From assembly GCA_022577435.1 (NCBI GenBank), contig JAKOON010000007.1, positions 20,249,866 to 20,313,865 on the forward strand: a DNA stretch of 64,000 nucleotides. Direction: 5' to 3'. The stretch is from Embiotoca jacksoni. Its lineage: Eukaryota > Chordata > Actinopteri > Embiotocidae. The notes below the pieces were generated by a model that was not told the DNA's origin, searched no databases, and saw only the letters and a program-made list of their open reading frames with translations. Below, in pieces: positions 48,571 through 59,614 of this stretch. Every line of letters begins with the position of its first letter. The first letter of the stretch is position 1. A program made the position numbers and the translations under genes.

Positions 48571-48795
48571 TTAACCCTTGTGTTGTCCTTGGGTCAAAAT
48601 GACCCGCAGCTGTGGTCAACCAAGTTCTATTTTATTTTCATTCTTTTTGGGATCATTGGTGACAAGGAGGCTGTGAGGGTTTCTTTAAAGAATGATGACC
48701 AATGATCCCAAAAAATATAAAAATATAGAAATAAAATAGAACTTGGTTGAACACAGCTGCGGGTCATTTTGACCCAAGGACAACACGAGGGTTAA
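48571..48795. mobile_element. Palindromic TTAA MITE, piggyBac-like
   Basis: TTAA at 48571-48574 and 48792-48795 flank a unit of 217 bp. Termini CCCTTGTGTTGTCCTTGGGT and, in reverse, CCCTCGTGTTGTCCTTGGGT start arms of about 63 bp that stay paired through AAAATGACCCGCAGCTG and AACCAAGTTCTATTTTATTT. An inner pair, ttttgggatcattggt and accaatgatcccaaaa, makes nearly the whole unit one hairpin. There is no ORF. Structure and TTAA target fit a piggyBac-mobilised MITE. Confidence 0.85.
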
Positions 48796-50003
48796 AATAA
48801 AACTGCAATTCATGTAATTGCACTATTATAAATAAATAAAAACATAAATGAAAAATGAGAAAAATTGAATAAAATATGGCATATCCTGGTACATATAGCA
48901 GTGAACGTAATAGGTTTTTGCATTTTGAAAAAATACTTTTTATGTTTTGACCCTCAGGGCCATTGTAGGGATGATCACTAATTGCAAAGTTAAAAAGTGA
49001 GCCATGTTATATTCTATCAATTTCAGAAAATATATTTCCCCCCGTCCTTTGTCTTAAAACTTTTTACTTTGATAAGTCCTCAAATAACTAAATAAATATT
49101 AACACACGCAACCAAAATATGCACATAGATACATGGTAAATTATCCAATCAGTGGGCCAATTGATATATCCAATTAATTAAAATCACCATTGAAATGTCA
49201 AAATAGATATACCAGTAGTAAGAAGGAAATTGTGCAGATCCACATTTTATTTTTGGTGTCTCAGCTACTTTCAGCTATTTTAAGAAGAAAATACTATTTA
49301 CACAGAATTTCCAAATGTTTGTTCTCTGTTGCAGCCAAAGCGTCTGTTATTTATTTCAGTGATGCTGCATTAATAATAAGTTGCAGTAGTTCACTAACAC
49401 AAACATTGAGTATGTATCTTACAGTTTTATGGAACATTTCTGGGGTTAACCACAGGCTGCATGTTATATGTTATACATTTTGCTCTCCAAATGGCTAAAA
49501 TTTAGAGACTGCCCACATTGAAATTATCCTAATTTATTCAGATTTGTATTAAATGCATACAATTTTTTTTAAATTGTGGGTCATCATTTTTTAGAAGTGG
49601 TTCAACAGCAACACTTTTTACAGATTCATTATTAAAAAAAAACAACAATGGTATTTACCCTCTAATTTTGAGTTTTCATTAGGCAGAAGTAAAAATGTTC
49701 TTTCATCTCAAGTCTGATGATGGAACAAAGGACATTTTTACTATACATTTTAGTATTTCAAAATTCTTCTGATTGCCCGTGGAGAGTCCAACATTGTTCA
49801 CTTTGGTCAATACAGCTGATTGTGTTAAATTCTGAAAGCAGCTTCAGGTCTGTTTGCTGTGGACTTCTTCTTAGAGGGCTGCTCATGCACCACCCACACC
49901 ACACACCCCGACCACGACCACCCCTTGTGTGGCCTTCCATAAACTGACTTTACAAATATTTGCTGTTTTGGGGTCTGGATGCATCATTGCTTATCCTTTC
50001 CTA
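48796..50003. other. AT-rich DNA, nothing recognised
   Basis: No feature found. Confidence 0.5.
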
Positions 50004-50092
50004 ACCCGCACACACACACACGCGCACACACACACACACACGCACACGCGCACGCGCACACGCACACGCACACACACACACACACACACACA
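50004..50092. repeat. Compound (CA)n/(CG) array
   Basis: CA repeats with several cg substitutions (cgcgcac, cacgcgcacgcgc at 50040-50060). Alternating purine-pyrimidine throughout, so it is Z-DNA-prone. Confidence 0.93.
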
Positions 50093-50679
50093 CTGCTATT
50101 TGCACTCATCTCAATCTCTGTTGTTCACACTGAGCTGAATGTAACACCCCATGGTTGAGCAGGCATGAATCAAATTTTCTTTTTAGAGCAAGCCTAATGT
50201 ACCGCCGGCTATGACAACTGCATCAAGTCAAAAAGTTGCCAAAATCCACAAATATATTCTAAAAATGAATGAATGTGTGTGTGTATGCACGGTTTCACCG
50301 ATTTTGGCCACCAGGGTTAAATCTTCACAGTGTGGTCAAATTGAGTTAGTAAAAACAAGTAAATGGTACATGTGTTTGTTTCTCTGTGTGTTTTGCCTAA
50401 AGACAACATTTCTTCCAAGTTGTAGAATAAAATGTTATGAAAGTACAAGGCAAGATCTGGTTCACTAAACCGCCAAAATAAAAGCCGCTTCTGTCTCTGA
50501 ACACGTAAAATGTTTTTTTTTGCTTGAAGGAGTTTGAGCAAAGTGTTCCATTTGTCAAGAGCCATCTGCAGCATACACAAACATGTCTCAGAAATACTTA
50601 ACTCTTCACATGCATATAACTGTTTGACTTTATTTTACAATGCATGCAACATTACTGCAGCTCGTCATGACGACATGAG
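50093..50679. other. Non-coding DNA, nothing recognised
   Basis: No feature found. Confidence 0.5.
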
Positions 50680-51210
50680 TGTTATGTGGTGGTGAGGTTA
50701 CGGACCTAAATGTAGCACACACAGCAGATGACTTGGGATAAAGAGCGTTTATTTATACACCGAACAGGGGAAACAGTTCAGGGAATCGTGCTTGAGCACA
50801 GAACCAAGTTCGGAGTGGCTGAAAGCCGATAAACAGTCACTACCGACCTGGGCTTCTCCCAGGGTCGGGGCGGGTACTCAGACAGAGTCCGGAGGGAGAG
50901 AGTGGTCCCCGTAATCATCACCGGAGTAGTTGATGCCAGAGCAGGAACAGGCCGGTGACCGGAGCTGAGGCAGGCTGTACCAAACTGAGGGGTGTGAGCG
51001 GGGTGGCTGGATACCTGGTGATGTCCGTGGACCGACGCAGAGCAGCGGGCCGGATTGACTTTGTGGCTTCCCGTGGACCGACGCAGGATTGCCAAGACAC
51101 GTCAACTGGTGATCTCCGAGGAACAACGCAGGACGGCTTCTGCTTCGCAGGTGACCTCCGTAGATGGACACTGGACAGTGGACACTGGATGATGTATTTC
51201 CTTGGCATAA
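50680..51210 (-). mobile_element. LTR-like repeat, same family as 12300-12869, with about 45-bp modules
   Basis: Starts tgttatgtggt at 50680, so the minus strand ends ...accacataaca like the 12300 LTR. 'gagcgtttatttatacaccg' is the complement of the polyadenylation region. Modules beginning ccgtggaccgacgcag at 51025 and 51071 and ccgaggaacaacgcagg at 51115 are 46 and 44 bp apart. The matching LTR at 12540-12650 has the same module in reverse ('gtcctgtgtcggaccacgga'). ORFs on both strands are by-products of GC content. Confidence 0.7.
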
Positions 51211-51334
51211 TTTAGATCCTCTGAACAACTCTAAAAGCGAACGCAAATGCCAAACAACTAAAAAAGAAAAAAAAATGAAAAAGCAGTGAATGATCGTGTT
51301 CTTCCTTCTGGAGAAGCATTTCTTAATGGGAGTG
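51211..51334. other. Spacer
   Basis: A-rich; nothing recognised. Confidence 0.4.
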
Positions 51335-51570
51335 GAATCTTGGAAGATGAAAACGCCTCCATCCGCTTGGCAGTTCGATCACTGAATAATTAGATGAGCA
51401 TGGAAATGATCTGATCTACCGAGGCTGCAGTCCACAGATCTCGGCGCTATGGGAGTCTAATGTACAGGAATGAGCATGTAAGTGCTACGGCGGTGGCCTT
51501 CTGCCCACATTCTTTCCGGTATTTGTGTGTGGGATTATGGACATGTGTTCCAAACTGAACAATTACATCT
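51335..51570. promoter_or_regulatory. Candidate conserved non-coding element
   Basis: About 235 bp of high-complexity, balanced-composition sequence with no open frame and no match to other repeats here. It contains 'gcagttcgatcactgaataa', followed by ttagatgag, giving a TAATTA-type homeodomain core (ataattagatga). It stands out from the AT-rich surroundings. Called only on texture; conservation could not be tested. Confidence 0.25.
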
Positions 51571-54401
51571 CGCTGTGTATGTGTCCAAATATTAATTGTA
51601 CACTCAGCTTTTGGAGAGCAGTGTTAACTTATTCATACCCTTTAGGCTCTGCGGTCTTAATGTGACCAAATGAGAATGGACTGCAGTAGCTATAAAAAGA
51701 CTGGAGGAGAAGAGGTGCAGCTTTACAAGGTGATGCGAGAAAAAAAGAGGAGGAAAACAGCCTTGAATTCTATGACACTTGTTTATTTCACATTGAACAG
51801 AGAATGTGGAGGGTGAGACTAATTAAATGAGAGGGGACAAAAGAACAATAAAGCAAAGGTGTTCAAGAAGTTGTTGTGATCTTGTTCCATTACAATAAAC
51901 TGACAAGGCAATGCTATTTCTTTTCATATTAACAATGTATTATGTGTTGCGTATTATTTTTCAATCATATTTTTTTTAGTCTTTTAAATTTCGAACCTAA
52001 AAAATGACTTGCCTCATAGGTCACCAATATTGGATTATTCTGCATTATGGGTTAGTACCAAAAGTTTTTACATGAATTAATCCTTCAGTCTCTGCACACA
52101 GCAGCTCGTATGCAGTGAGGGTAAAAGAGTACATCTGCTCACCTCGTATTGCCAGACCCATCTCGACCGCGCTGTGCCAACGCTTGAGGATGCTCTGGCC
52201 ACACTTATACATCTTTGAGGAGAAAAAAAAATACACTCAGGCTTGTTTGTACTTTTTCAAACCAATTCAAATTGTGTTGAGCCTTGGTAAGCCCAGCATG
52301 CAGCGACAATGCACATATGATGAAAAATAATGCCAGGGGGAACTTGGTGGACCTTTAACATGTGGGAATTATGATAGTTGAATTCTGGCAAAAGAAAACT
52401 GTAAGAGACATTTAGCGACTATGTGATGAAACTTGATCAACTGTGCTCTGAAGATGAAGCGTGCCTATACTATACTTCAACCATTTTGTGTGTGCGGATT
52501 GTTAATTTAGTGATGGTATTGTTGTTGTGGGATTTTTTTTTTAAATGTTAGCAGGCTGGCTTACATCCGATGAGTGAGACCAGTGGCGTGCATACGTGAG
52601 CACCGAGCTACAGACATTTGACAAGCCAACTTCTCAAAGCAAGGATTGTAGAGGAATATATGTTTTTTTTCCCCACCATCCTGACTCAAGAGATGTAATT
52701 CTGCATAGTATGTCAGTGTTGCTATTTGCAATGTTGCTACTAATCCTTGAACTTATCACACTTAAATCATGTTTCATAGACTACTTTATCTTTGCATACA
52801 TACCAAATCTTATTGACATATGCCAACGATGCTAATGACATGCTGCTGCTCGGTTTAGAAGCCGTATGCCTTCCAAGTACAGGCTACTGGGAGTGACAGA
52901 CACCAGTGAGCTAAAGAACACCACTCACACAGATAGAGCCAATAATATGAATTATCTCGTCATAATGGTGCATGTCAGGGTCGGTTCTTATAGTCAGAGT
53001 GTTGGATAACGGGGATTTGGGTAAGACCTGAGTGACTTTAACAGGGACCAAATCACTACAGCCAGATGACTGTATTGGGATATTGTGGAAACAGCATGAG
53101 TTCTGGAGATCTTCTGGTAAACAGCTGTGAGGATGTGCAGACAGTAGTCCAAAGAGGGACAAATCATGAACCAGTGACAGGGATTTGGGGAATTAGCTGC
53201 AACAAATCTGATCTGTGCTGATTCCACATCCAACTTATAAGTTCTCACTTAAAGTTCACGCTGCTACTGTTTTGTTGCCAGATACCACCGGGCACCTTTG
53301 GAGGTTTTGTAGAGTCCAGGTCTTGGTCAGTTGGACATACTGTACATAATCAGCTGCTATGCCACCAATATTATGCCATCAGCAATTTTTCAAGAGCAGC
53401 AGTGCTACTGAACTACACACTCCTTCTTGTTATTGGCTGATGGAGGACTGAAGCTGCTGTTGGCCTGCTTTCACTACAAAGCCATTAAAAAAAAAAAAAA
53501 AAAGGTGTTACGTGCGTCGAAACAAAAAGGACTTTCTAGTTTTTGGACTGGCTCTGAATAGAAGTGTTTTGTGCAATGCAGCATTGTCAAATTGTAGCAT
53601 TACTTGGACAACATTTCAAATATGTTTTCACAGTCTCAACACCTCAAGTCCTCTGTAAGATAATTACAAACTTTCTGTGTGTGTTGTTAAGAGGAGAATG
53701 GAACAAGAGGGCAGGAACGGTGTGCAACTCATAATCATGGTCTGCTTGCCTATTCAGCAAGCATCAGTTTTATCCTCTGAGTTTTCATTAATTAGAGAAA
53801 GAAAATTGGATTCAATCAGAGGGAAAGCAAAGATAAAACATCCATGCATATCTCACTCTCTCACCTGCTGTGTTTCTGAGTCTCTTATCCCCTCTCTCCT
53901 CCTACCATCCTCCCATTATAACAAAGCAGAGGGGTCCTTGTTATTACAATTTATTACAAAGAGATATTTGCCTTGCAGCTTGTTCTAATTCCCTTCATGG
54001 AGCCGGGAGATTTGAGGAGGTAGTGAGTGAAACTGCCGAGCTCTGCTTTGGCTCTCTGGCTGCAAGGTAATGACAATATGACATCTAATTTGATGTCGAC
54101 AGACGTGCAGATTTAGGTGTCACAGGCCAGCTGCTCGTTGCTCTACAGCGAGGCCTCGCTGCACTGCCGCTTCCTGAAGGGAATGAAGTTGTTTGGAATT
54201 TAAGTCTCTTGAGCAGTCTGATTGTGGTTTGGTTACTAACTGATAGAACTCATTCTCCTGCTCTGACACACTTACAACTCTTGTAGCCCATCTTCCCCCC
54301 AAAATATTTAACACTCATTGTTTGATTGAAAATATGTTTGGCCCTTGTGTTCACGCTTGTTTCTCGTATTGCAATAGTTTTACTTTCAAACATACTGCAT
54401 G
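51571..54401. other. AT-rich DNA with an A17 run
   Basis: A17 at 53487-53503. No retrocopy body is visible upstream of it. Otherwise nothing recognised. Confidence 0.5.
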
Positions 54402-54640
54402 AAGTCAAAGTCAATTTTATTGTCGATTCACCTTATGTTCAAGAAATACAGATACATTGAAATATTGTTTCCCACAGTCCTACAGGGTGCAAAAATAAAA
54501 GGATAAAACATGAAAAGTATAGATATGAAACAATAAAAACAGACCACAACCGCAATGACGCTTAACTGCAATATATAAATATTTACAATGTAGTGCAAAT
54601 GCGGGTCCATAGTGCAAAGATTGTACCTGAGTCTTTTTTT
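54402..54640 (-). repeat. SINE/LINE-like repeat with TTGAC tail, inverted
   Basis: 'gaagtcaaagtcaattttat' opens the plus strand, so the minus strand ends in ...attttgactttgac. It is followed by 'aagaaatacagatacattga' and 'ggtgcaaaaataaaagga'. This is a common teleost retroposon 3' region. The tail pentamer is shared with the LINE at 42235. Confidence 0.6.
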
Positions 54641-54800
54641 CTAAAGTGCCCACTAAGCTTAAATCTTAATTTAAATAAGAACAAAGTTCTTGCTCAAAAA
54701 GACCTAGAAATTAATTAATGCTAATTTGGACTCAGTAATTTCTATTTGTAACCCACATTAGTTTTACCAGCAACTAAAGAGTTAACTCAAACATACAATA
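54641..54800. other. Spacer
   Basis: Nothing recognised. Confidence 0.4.
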
Positions 54801-54837
54801 CCGACGTTCACCAGAGGGGCGCTGTGGTGCACGTCGG
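54801..54837. repeat. 12-bp inverted repeat (hairpin)
   Basis: CCGACGTTCACC and GGTGCACGTCGG pair at 11 of 12 positions around a 13-base loop containing ggggcgctg. Confidence 0.75.
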
Positions 54838-54939
54838 GAGATCAAAGCCTTCTCCCGGTAGATGACCCTTTATGTCTCCAATGAAACAGCGTCATGATCT
54901 ACACCATGAAGAATCTCATTGGGTTGATTTCTGCTCTCT

Positions 54940-55380
54940 GCTGTTGAGGATCTTTATTTATTTGATCGTTAACCAGACCGACTCCGAAGGAAAAAGTTTC
55001 TTTAAGTCTGAGAAGAATCTCCGGTGAGTGACGGATGCATCGCTAAGAGTTAGCCGTTGCTGTAGAGCTACAAAGGAGGACAGTTGTTTAGTTGGGCTAG
55101 ATACCGATCAGGAGAGAAGAGAAAAAAAAACCAGTCGGAGATAAATATTAATTTGTTGTTGAATATTATTTTACGTGGTTGATATCTGTGATTGTGGAGC
55201 TACATGTGACCGACGGGGCTAGTTAAGCGCTAGTTAAGCACTGGGGGTTAATGCGTCGGGACCTGTTGAACCGAGCGGGAACGATGACGTCATGTTCTTG
55301 TTTTTAGCGCCAGAAGTAAACGGTCAGATTGAGAACAGCTGTTGAGTGTGTTGCTTAGCAACGGTGGACGTTTAAATAAT
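54940..55380. promoter_or_regulatory. CpG-rich promoter-like block with CRE and X-box
   Basis: CpG density is well above the neighbourhood. It contains the palindromic CRE TGACGTCA (55285-55292) and the perfect X-box-type palindrome GTTGCTTAGCAAC (55350-55362). ctccggtgagtgacgg at 55019-55034 has a consensus-like donor (ggtgagt). These are features of a vertebrate promoter with a non-coding first exon. A GC-rich transposon could look similar, and no coding exon was found on either side. Confidence 0.35.
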
Positions 55381-55855
55381 GTCTGTTAGGTATAAGTGAC
55401 AGATGTCACTGAGACATGAGTACATGTGTGTGTGAAATATGTTGCTATGTTAATATTGACCATAGTGAAGAAAACTAAAGCTTTGAGTACCATTTCAAGA
55501 GTTCAAAAGGATAACTTTGTGTTTGATGATAAATTAATCAGATATTCTTCACAGCACTCTGATTCAGCTAATCCTTCCCATTAGTTATAGAAAAAATGAT
55601 TTAATTTATGGATCCCGCCAACACAGATCTGGCTCTTCATTTAGCATGTTGCAGGATATTTCACTGCCAATTGAAAAACTGTGAAATTGTTTTAGTTCTT
55701 CCCAGTAAAGCCAAACCTGACATTCATATGCATAACCTGACATATCCTCTTGAAATTAATTTTGCAGTTCTAAATCAGACATAACCAGCCAAAGGAAAAG
55801 CTATAAAGTTGTGACAGAGGCAGACAGCTGTAATTGCATGTCTGGTTCTTATCCA
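55381..55855. other. AT-rich DNA, nothing recognised
   Basis: No feature found. Confidence 0.5.
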
Positions 55856-55876
55856 CATCATCATCATCATCATCAC
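55856..55876. repeat. (ATC)7 microsatellite
   Basis: Perfect trinucleotide run. Confidence 0.95.
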
Positions 55877-56217
55877 TGTGGATATTTCACGGCTTTTCAC
55901 GTCAGAACCAGTCGAGACATTATCTGGTTTAATATTACTGTAGCCAGCAGAATTTGGTGGAATTACTGCACAAGTTTGCTAAAATGACAGATTTTCTTCC
56001 TCTCTGAATCCTGATGCATATTTCACTCCTGCTTGGATAATCTCCCTGGAATCACATTACCATTTGCACAGGAAGGCAAACATGCATATATGGTAATAAC
56101 CTCAGACACAGCGACTTCACACATATTCTCACTGGGTGAAGGATACACACTGAATGAATCTCATACATTAAAGCACAGCTTGCAATGCATCAGATATAGC
56201 AGAAGTCGTCTCCCTGA

Positions 56218-56385
56218 TGGAGTCAGAGGGTGGATGGATCTGCTGTTTATTTGATATTTTCTAAAGAAAATTCTGGTGAACTGACCCTGAAGACCAGGAG
56301 CACAAACCGCACTGCCTTGATGTTCAAGAACAAAGACGATGAAGACACAGGAACTTACAAACCTAATGGGAGAGACAAAACCTAA
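56218..56385 (+). other. Short ORF with Ig-domain-like ending
   Basis: 55-codon frame between stops, with no ATG at its start. It includes VYLIFSKENSGELTLKTRST and ALMFKNKDDEDTGTYKPNG before a stop at 56383-56385. L-T-L...N-R-T-A-L...D-E-D-T-G-T-Y resembles the E-F strand region of an immunoglobulin domain, but the cysteine that normally follows the tyrosine is absent. It may be a decayed exon or chance. Confidence 0.22.
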
Positions 56386-57499
56386 ACGTCCACACTCAGT
56401 TTGACCAATAATGTGACATACTGAGGAGCAAATATTTTTTTAATTACACTCTTATCAATTCAACCTGTCCTAATATATTAAACATCTGGGAAAAAGCAGG
56501 ACAGAGGCAATTAATACGTAGAACTCTACGCCATCAAATACAGCCAAAGTGGTCCTGCTAAATGTTTTTAAGGTCCACATTTGTGTTTCAGTTTAAGCAT
56601 TTTAGAGCTGCACAGATAGTTGTGTTTATACTGTACACAACTGGTCACATGGCTTCATTCCAATGACGAGGGAAGGAAAATGATCACCCAACTCTACAGC
56701 ATCTCAGTTCTACATTTCAGGCATGGATGTATTACAAACTGGATACGGCGGTAAAAGATGAGATAAATGTATGGATACGAGGAATTTGGAGCCAGTGAGC
56801 ATCATGTGATGAGCATGGCATGTCTGTAGGTTCATGATTACAATTATGATAACAATGTTATTTGATTAATTGTTCCTGTTTCTATTTTCCATATGACATG
56901 TATACCTACAGAAATGACTGGAAGCCACCAGTGCCCTGAAAAGTCAGAACATTTAATTATTAATCCTTTAAATCTGCATTTTTGCAGAGCAGCTTCCAGC
57001 GGTGGGCTGGAAAGCAATTCTTAGTAATAAACTCCCAAAACTTACATGAAAGAGTTTTTTTTGTTTGTTTGTTGGTTGTTTTTTGACCAAGCATTTGCTC
57101 GTAGCAGTTATTGGTACAGATATTCCCTTCACTCCCTTATCTCACTTTCAAATATTCTCTTCCTTTGAACAGCAAAAATGTCATTCAGGTGATCTTTCAA
57201 AACTGAATTAGTCCAAATCTGCTGCTCAATTTGTGGGAGAAATTGTTCCTCTCAGCTGCAGCTCCACTTTGTGATTTAGTTGGATAAAAGGCTGCATTTA
57301 TATGTGGGAACTCCTGCCTGCCTGCAGCTGTAGTCCCCAGAGATCTGCAGCTAAAGGCTGCAGCTGGAGAGGCAAAGCCCCGTGTGTGAATGAGTGGATG
57401 GAGAGGATTGCCTTAATGTCCTGGCCACGAGCGCTGGATAGAACTTTCCCAATGATTGTTCTCCGCCCGTGGTGTATATTGTATGTACTACACTAATGT
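56386..57499. other. Non-coding DNA, nothing recognised
   Basis: CTGCAG-rich at 57310-57370. No coding support. Confidence 0.45.
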
Positions 57500-57565
57500 C
57501 TGGAGTCAAAGTGCCTCCTTGCTGAGTCCCCAGTTACCACGGCAACGACTTGCTGAGCAATGCCC
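57500..57565. promoter_or_regulatory. X-box-like site flanked by TTGCTGAG pair
   Basis: GTTACCACGGCAAC at 57533-57546 fits the RFX X-box (two half-sites, 2-base spacer, one mismatch to a perfect palindrome). TTGCTGAG lies at 57519-57526 and again at 57550-57557; TGCTGAG is half of a Maf recognition element. The arrangement is suggestive, not proven. Confidence 0.35.
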
Positions 57566-57944
57566 ATAAACTGGGGCAGGCATTTTCATTGTTTTGGAAT
57601 ATCTGAAAAAAAAAAAAAGATTTACACGTGAAACTACAATTAATCAGAATTTCATCTGATGGTCAATCATACAAGACTTCAGCTTTTTTTTTTTTTCCTC
57701 CGGTCCTGTTGATCTTCCTCTTTGCTTGTCACCTTCGTGCTAATGGCAACTCTGGTGAGCAGCTAATGACTGGCTAACAACTCACACACACAAACTTCCT
57801 GCAGCCATCCAGTTATCCCTGATGGCAGTGTGATATCACCCCACCAGCAGTTGTGTAACAATGCGCAAACCCTCATTAGCTTTGTATCCTCTCTTCTTCC
57901 TTTCCCCTCATTTCTTTCTCACACACCGGTGTGCATGTGTGCGT

Positions 57945-57948
<4 letters not shown>
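57566..57948. other. Non-coding DNA, nothing recognised
   Basis: A/T runs near 57606 and 57686. Confidence 0.5.

Positions 57949-58008
<60 letters not shown>
57949..58008. repeat. (AC)n microsatellite, about 30 units
   Basis: Preceded by acaccggtgtgcatgtgtgc, a GT-type stretch complementary to the array. Confidence 0.97.
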
Positions 58009-58011
<3 letters not shown>

Positions 58012-58101
58012 GTCCTTCACAGCTTGCTGCTCAGCTAGTCCTTATCACAGCTCCAGTCTTGCTGTGTCAGCAGTGACATTCTGGGTATGTACAGCCTGTC
58101 A

Positions 58102-58121
58102 CCCCCCCCCCCCCCCCCCCC
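58102..58121. repeat. C20 homopolymer
   Basis: Twenty consecutive C residues. Confidence 0.95.
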
Positions 58122-59593
58122 ACCGGGTCCCTGCCCTCTTTCTTTTGTCACTCTTCCTGGATTCTCTCTGTTCCTTGTCCCCTCATTAGGCCTTCTCTTT
58201 CGGCTTCTGCAACAGCACAGAAACTTCTGAGTGTATGAATGCATGCTATCTGTGTCTCTCTCCGTTAGCTCTTTGAACTTAACGGCTTATGTAATGCAAA
58301 ACCAGCTCCATCCATGGAAGGAGCAGACAGAAAAAGAGGTGTTTTTTTTACTTCTGCTGTTTTTATGAGTTTGAAACAAATATTTACGCATACAAATAAA
58401 TACTCAAAAATATAGAATGAGTGATACTGGATATTCAAATATGAACACTGAACACCCCCAAGTCCCAGCAACAAGCAAATGCACTCAATTTATGAAACAT
58501 TTGTTGTTTTTTAACATTTGAACAACTTTCAGAGGAGAAAATTTGTTCAATGGAATTACTTCACTGTTACTTGTATACAAATTTATATTAGATTACCCAT
58601 TGACTGTATCTGAATCAAACCTAATTAATTTTGGTCATAACACATGTCTTATATTTTTTTTAACCAGTGTAGATTAGATAAGAAATGGCATGGAATCATT
58701 AGTTTTGCTTCATCCAGGAAAAAGAACAAACAAGAGCATGACAGATCAAAGTGTTTACAGAGCAAACTGATTCGAACAGGAGGCGGTTGATCAAATTCAA
58801 GTTGTAGGAGTTAAGCAATAAAACCTCTAGAGTGAAAGTAATAACAGTATATTTAGAGACGAGGAACAAGAAGAAAAACACCTACTGGTTTGAATAGTGT
58901 TTTCCGGGTACTAATTGCACTCTGAAATTTATGAAATAATACATAATTCCAGTAACACTGCTTATCGAGAGTTAAAGCTGCATGAAGGGTTTTTAGTCTA
59001 AACAGGTTTATTGCACTAATATAACTACAAACACTGATACGAGCACACAGACAAACAGCATATGCCTTTGTCTATCAATTTCTGTAGCTTTAAGCATGTA
59101 CTCACAATGTAAAGTATTGCCATCACTTTTCAGGAGAGGGATTTTCAACAGTTAAATATAAATATATAGCTATAAATAGCAGACATTATTTTAAAAGTTT
59201 TGACTTGCACGTCTTAAGATTTTTCTTCTGATTATAAGATGGTAATTATAAGTAACAGATATAGTGCCTGTCAGTTATTGCTACTTTTGAGAGTATGGGG
59301 GGTATATGGAGTTACCTGATTTAACTAAATAATTATGAGCTTGATTATCAATAGTGTTTGTTTATTTATGAAGTATTTTGGAAAATGTCACTTGACACTG
59401 ACTTCTGGATCTTCCAGCTATCACCCGGCTTCTATCTTCTGACCTGACGCCGACCTCTAACCTCTCCCAATGTCATATCATCTCACTGACATTTTGTATA
59501 TTAAACGCTGGCTTAAGTGGCAGAAAAATTATGCTAGAAAGGGAAAAAAAAGAGCAAAGAAAGCCTTTCAGCATTTATTGATTGGAACAGCAT
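58122..59593. other. AT-rich DNA, nothing recognised
   Basis: No feature found. Confidence 0.5.
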
Positions 59594-59614
59594 CCCCCCC
59601 CCCGCCCCCCCGCC
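59594..59614. repeat. C-rich run
   Basis: C runs of about 10 and 7 separated by single g. Confidence 0.9.

Noticed and set aside
53487..53503. A17 run as the tail of a processed retrocopy
   Set aside because: No gene-derived or SINE-like sequence was recognised upstream.
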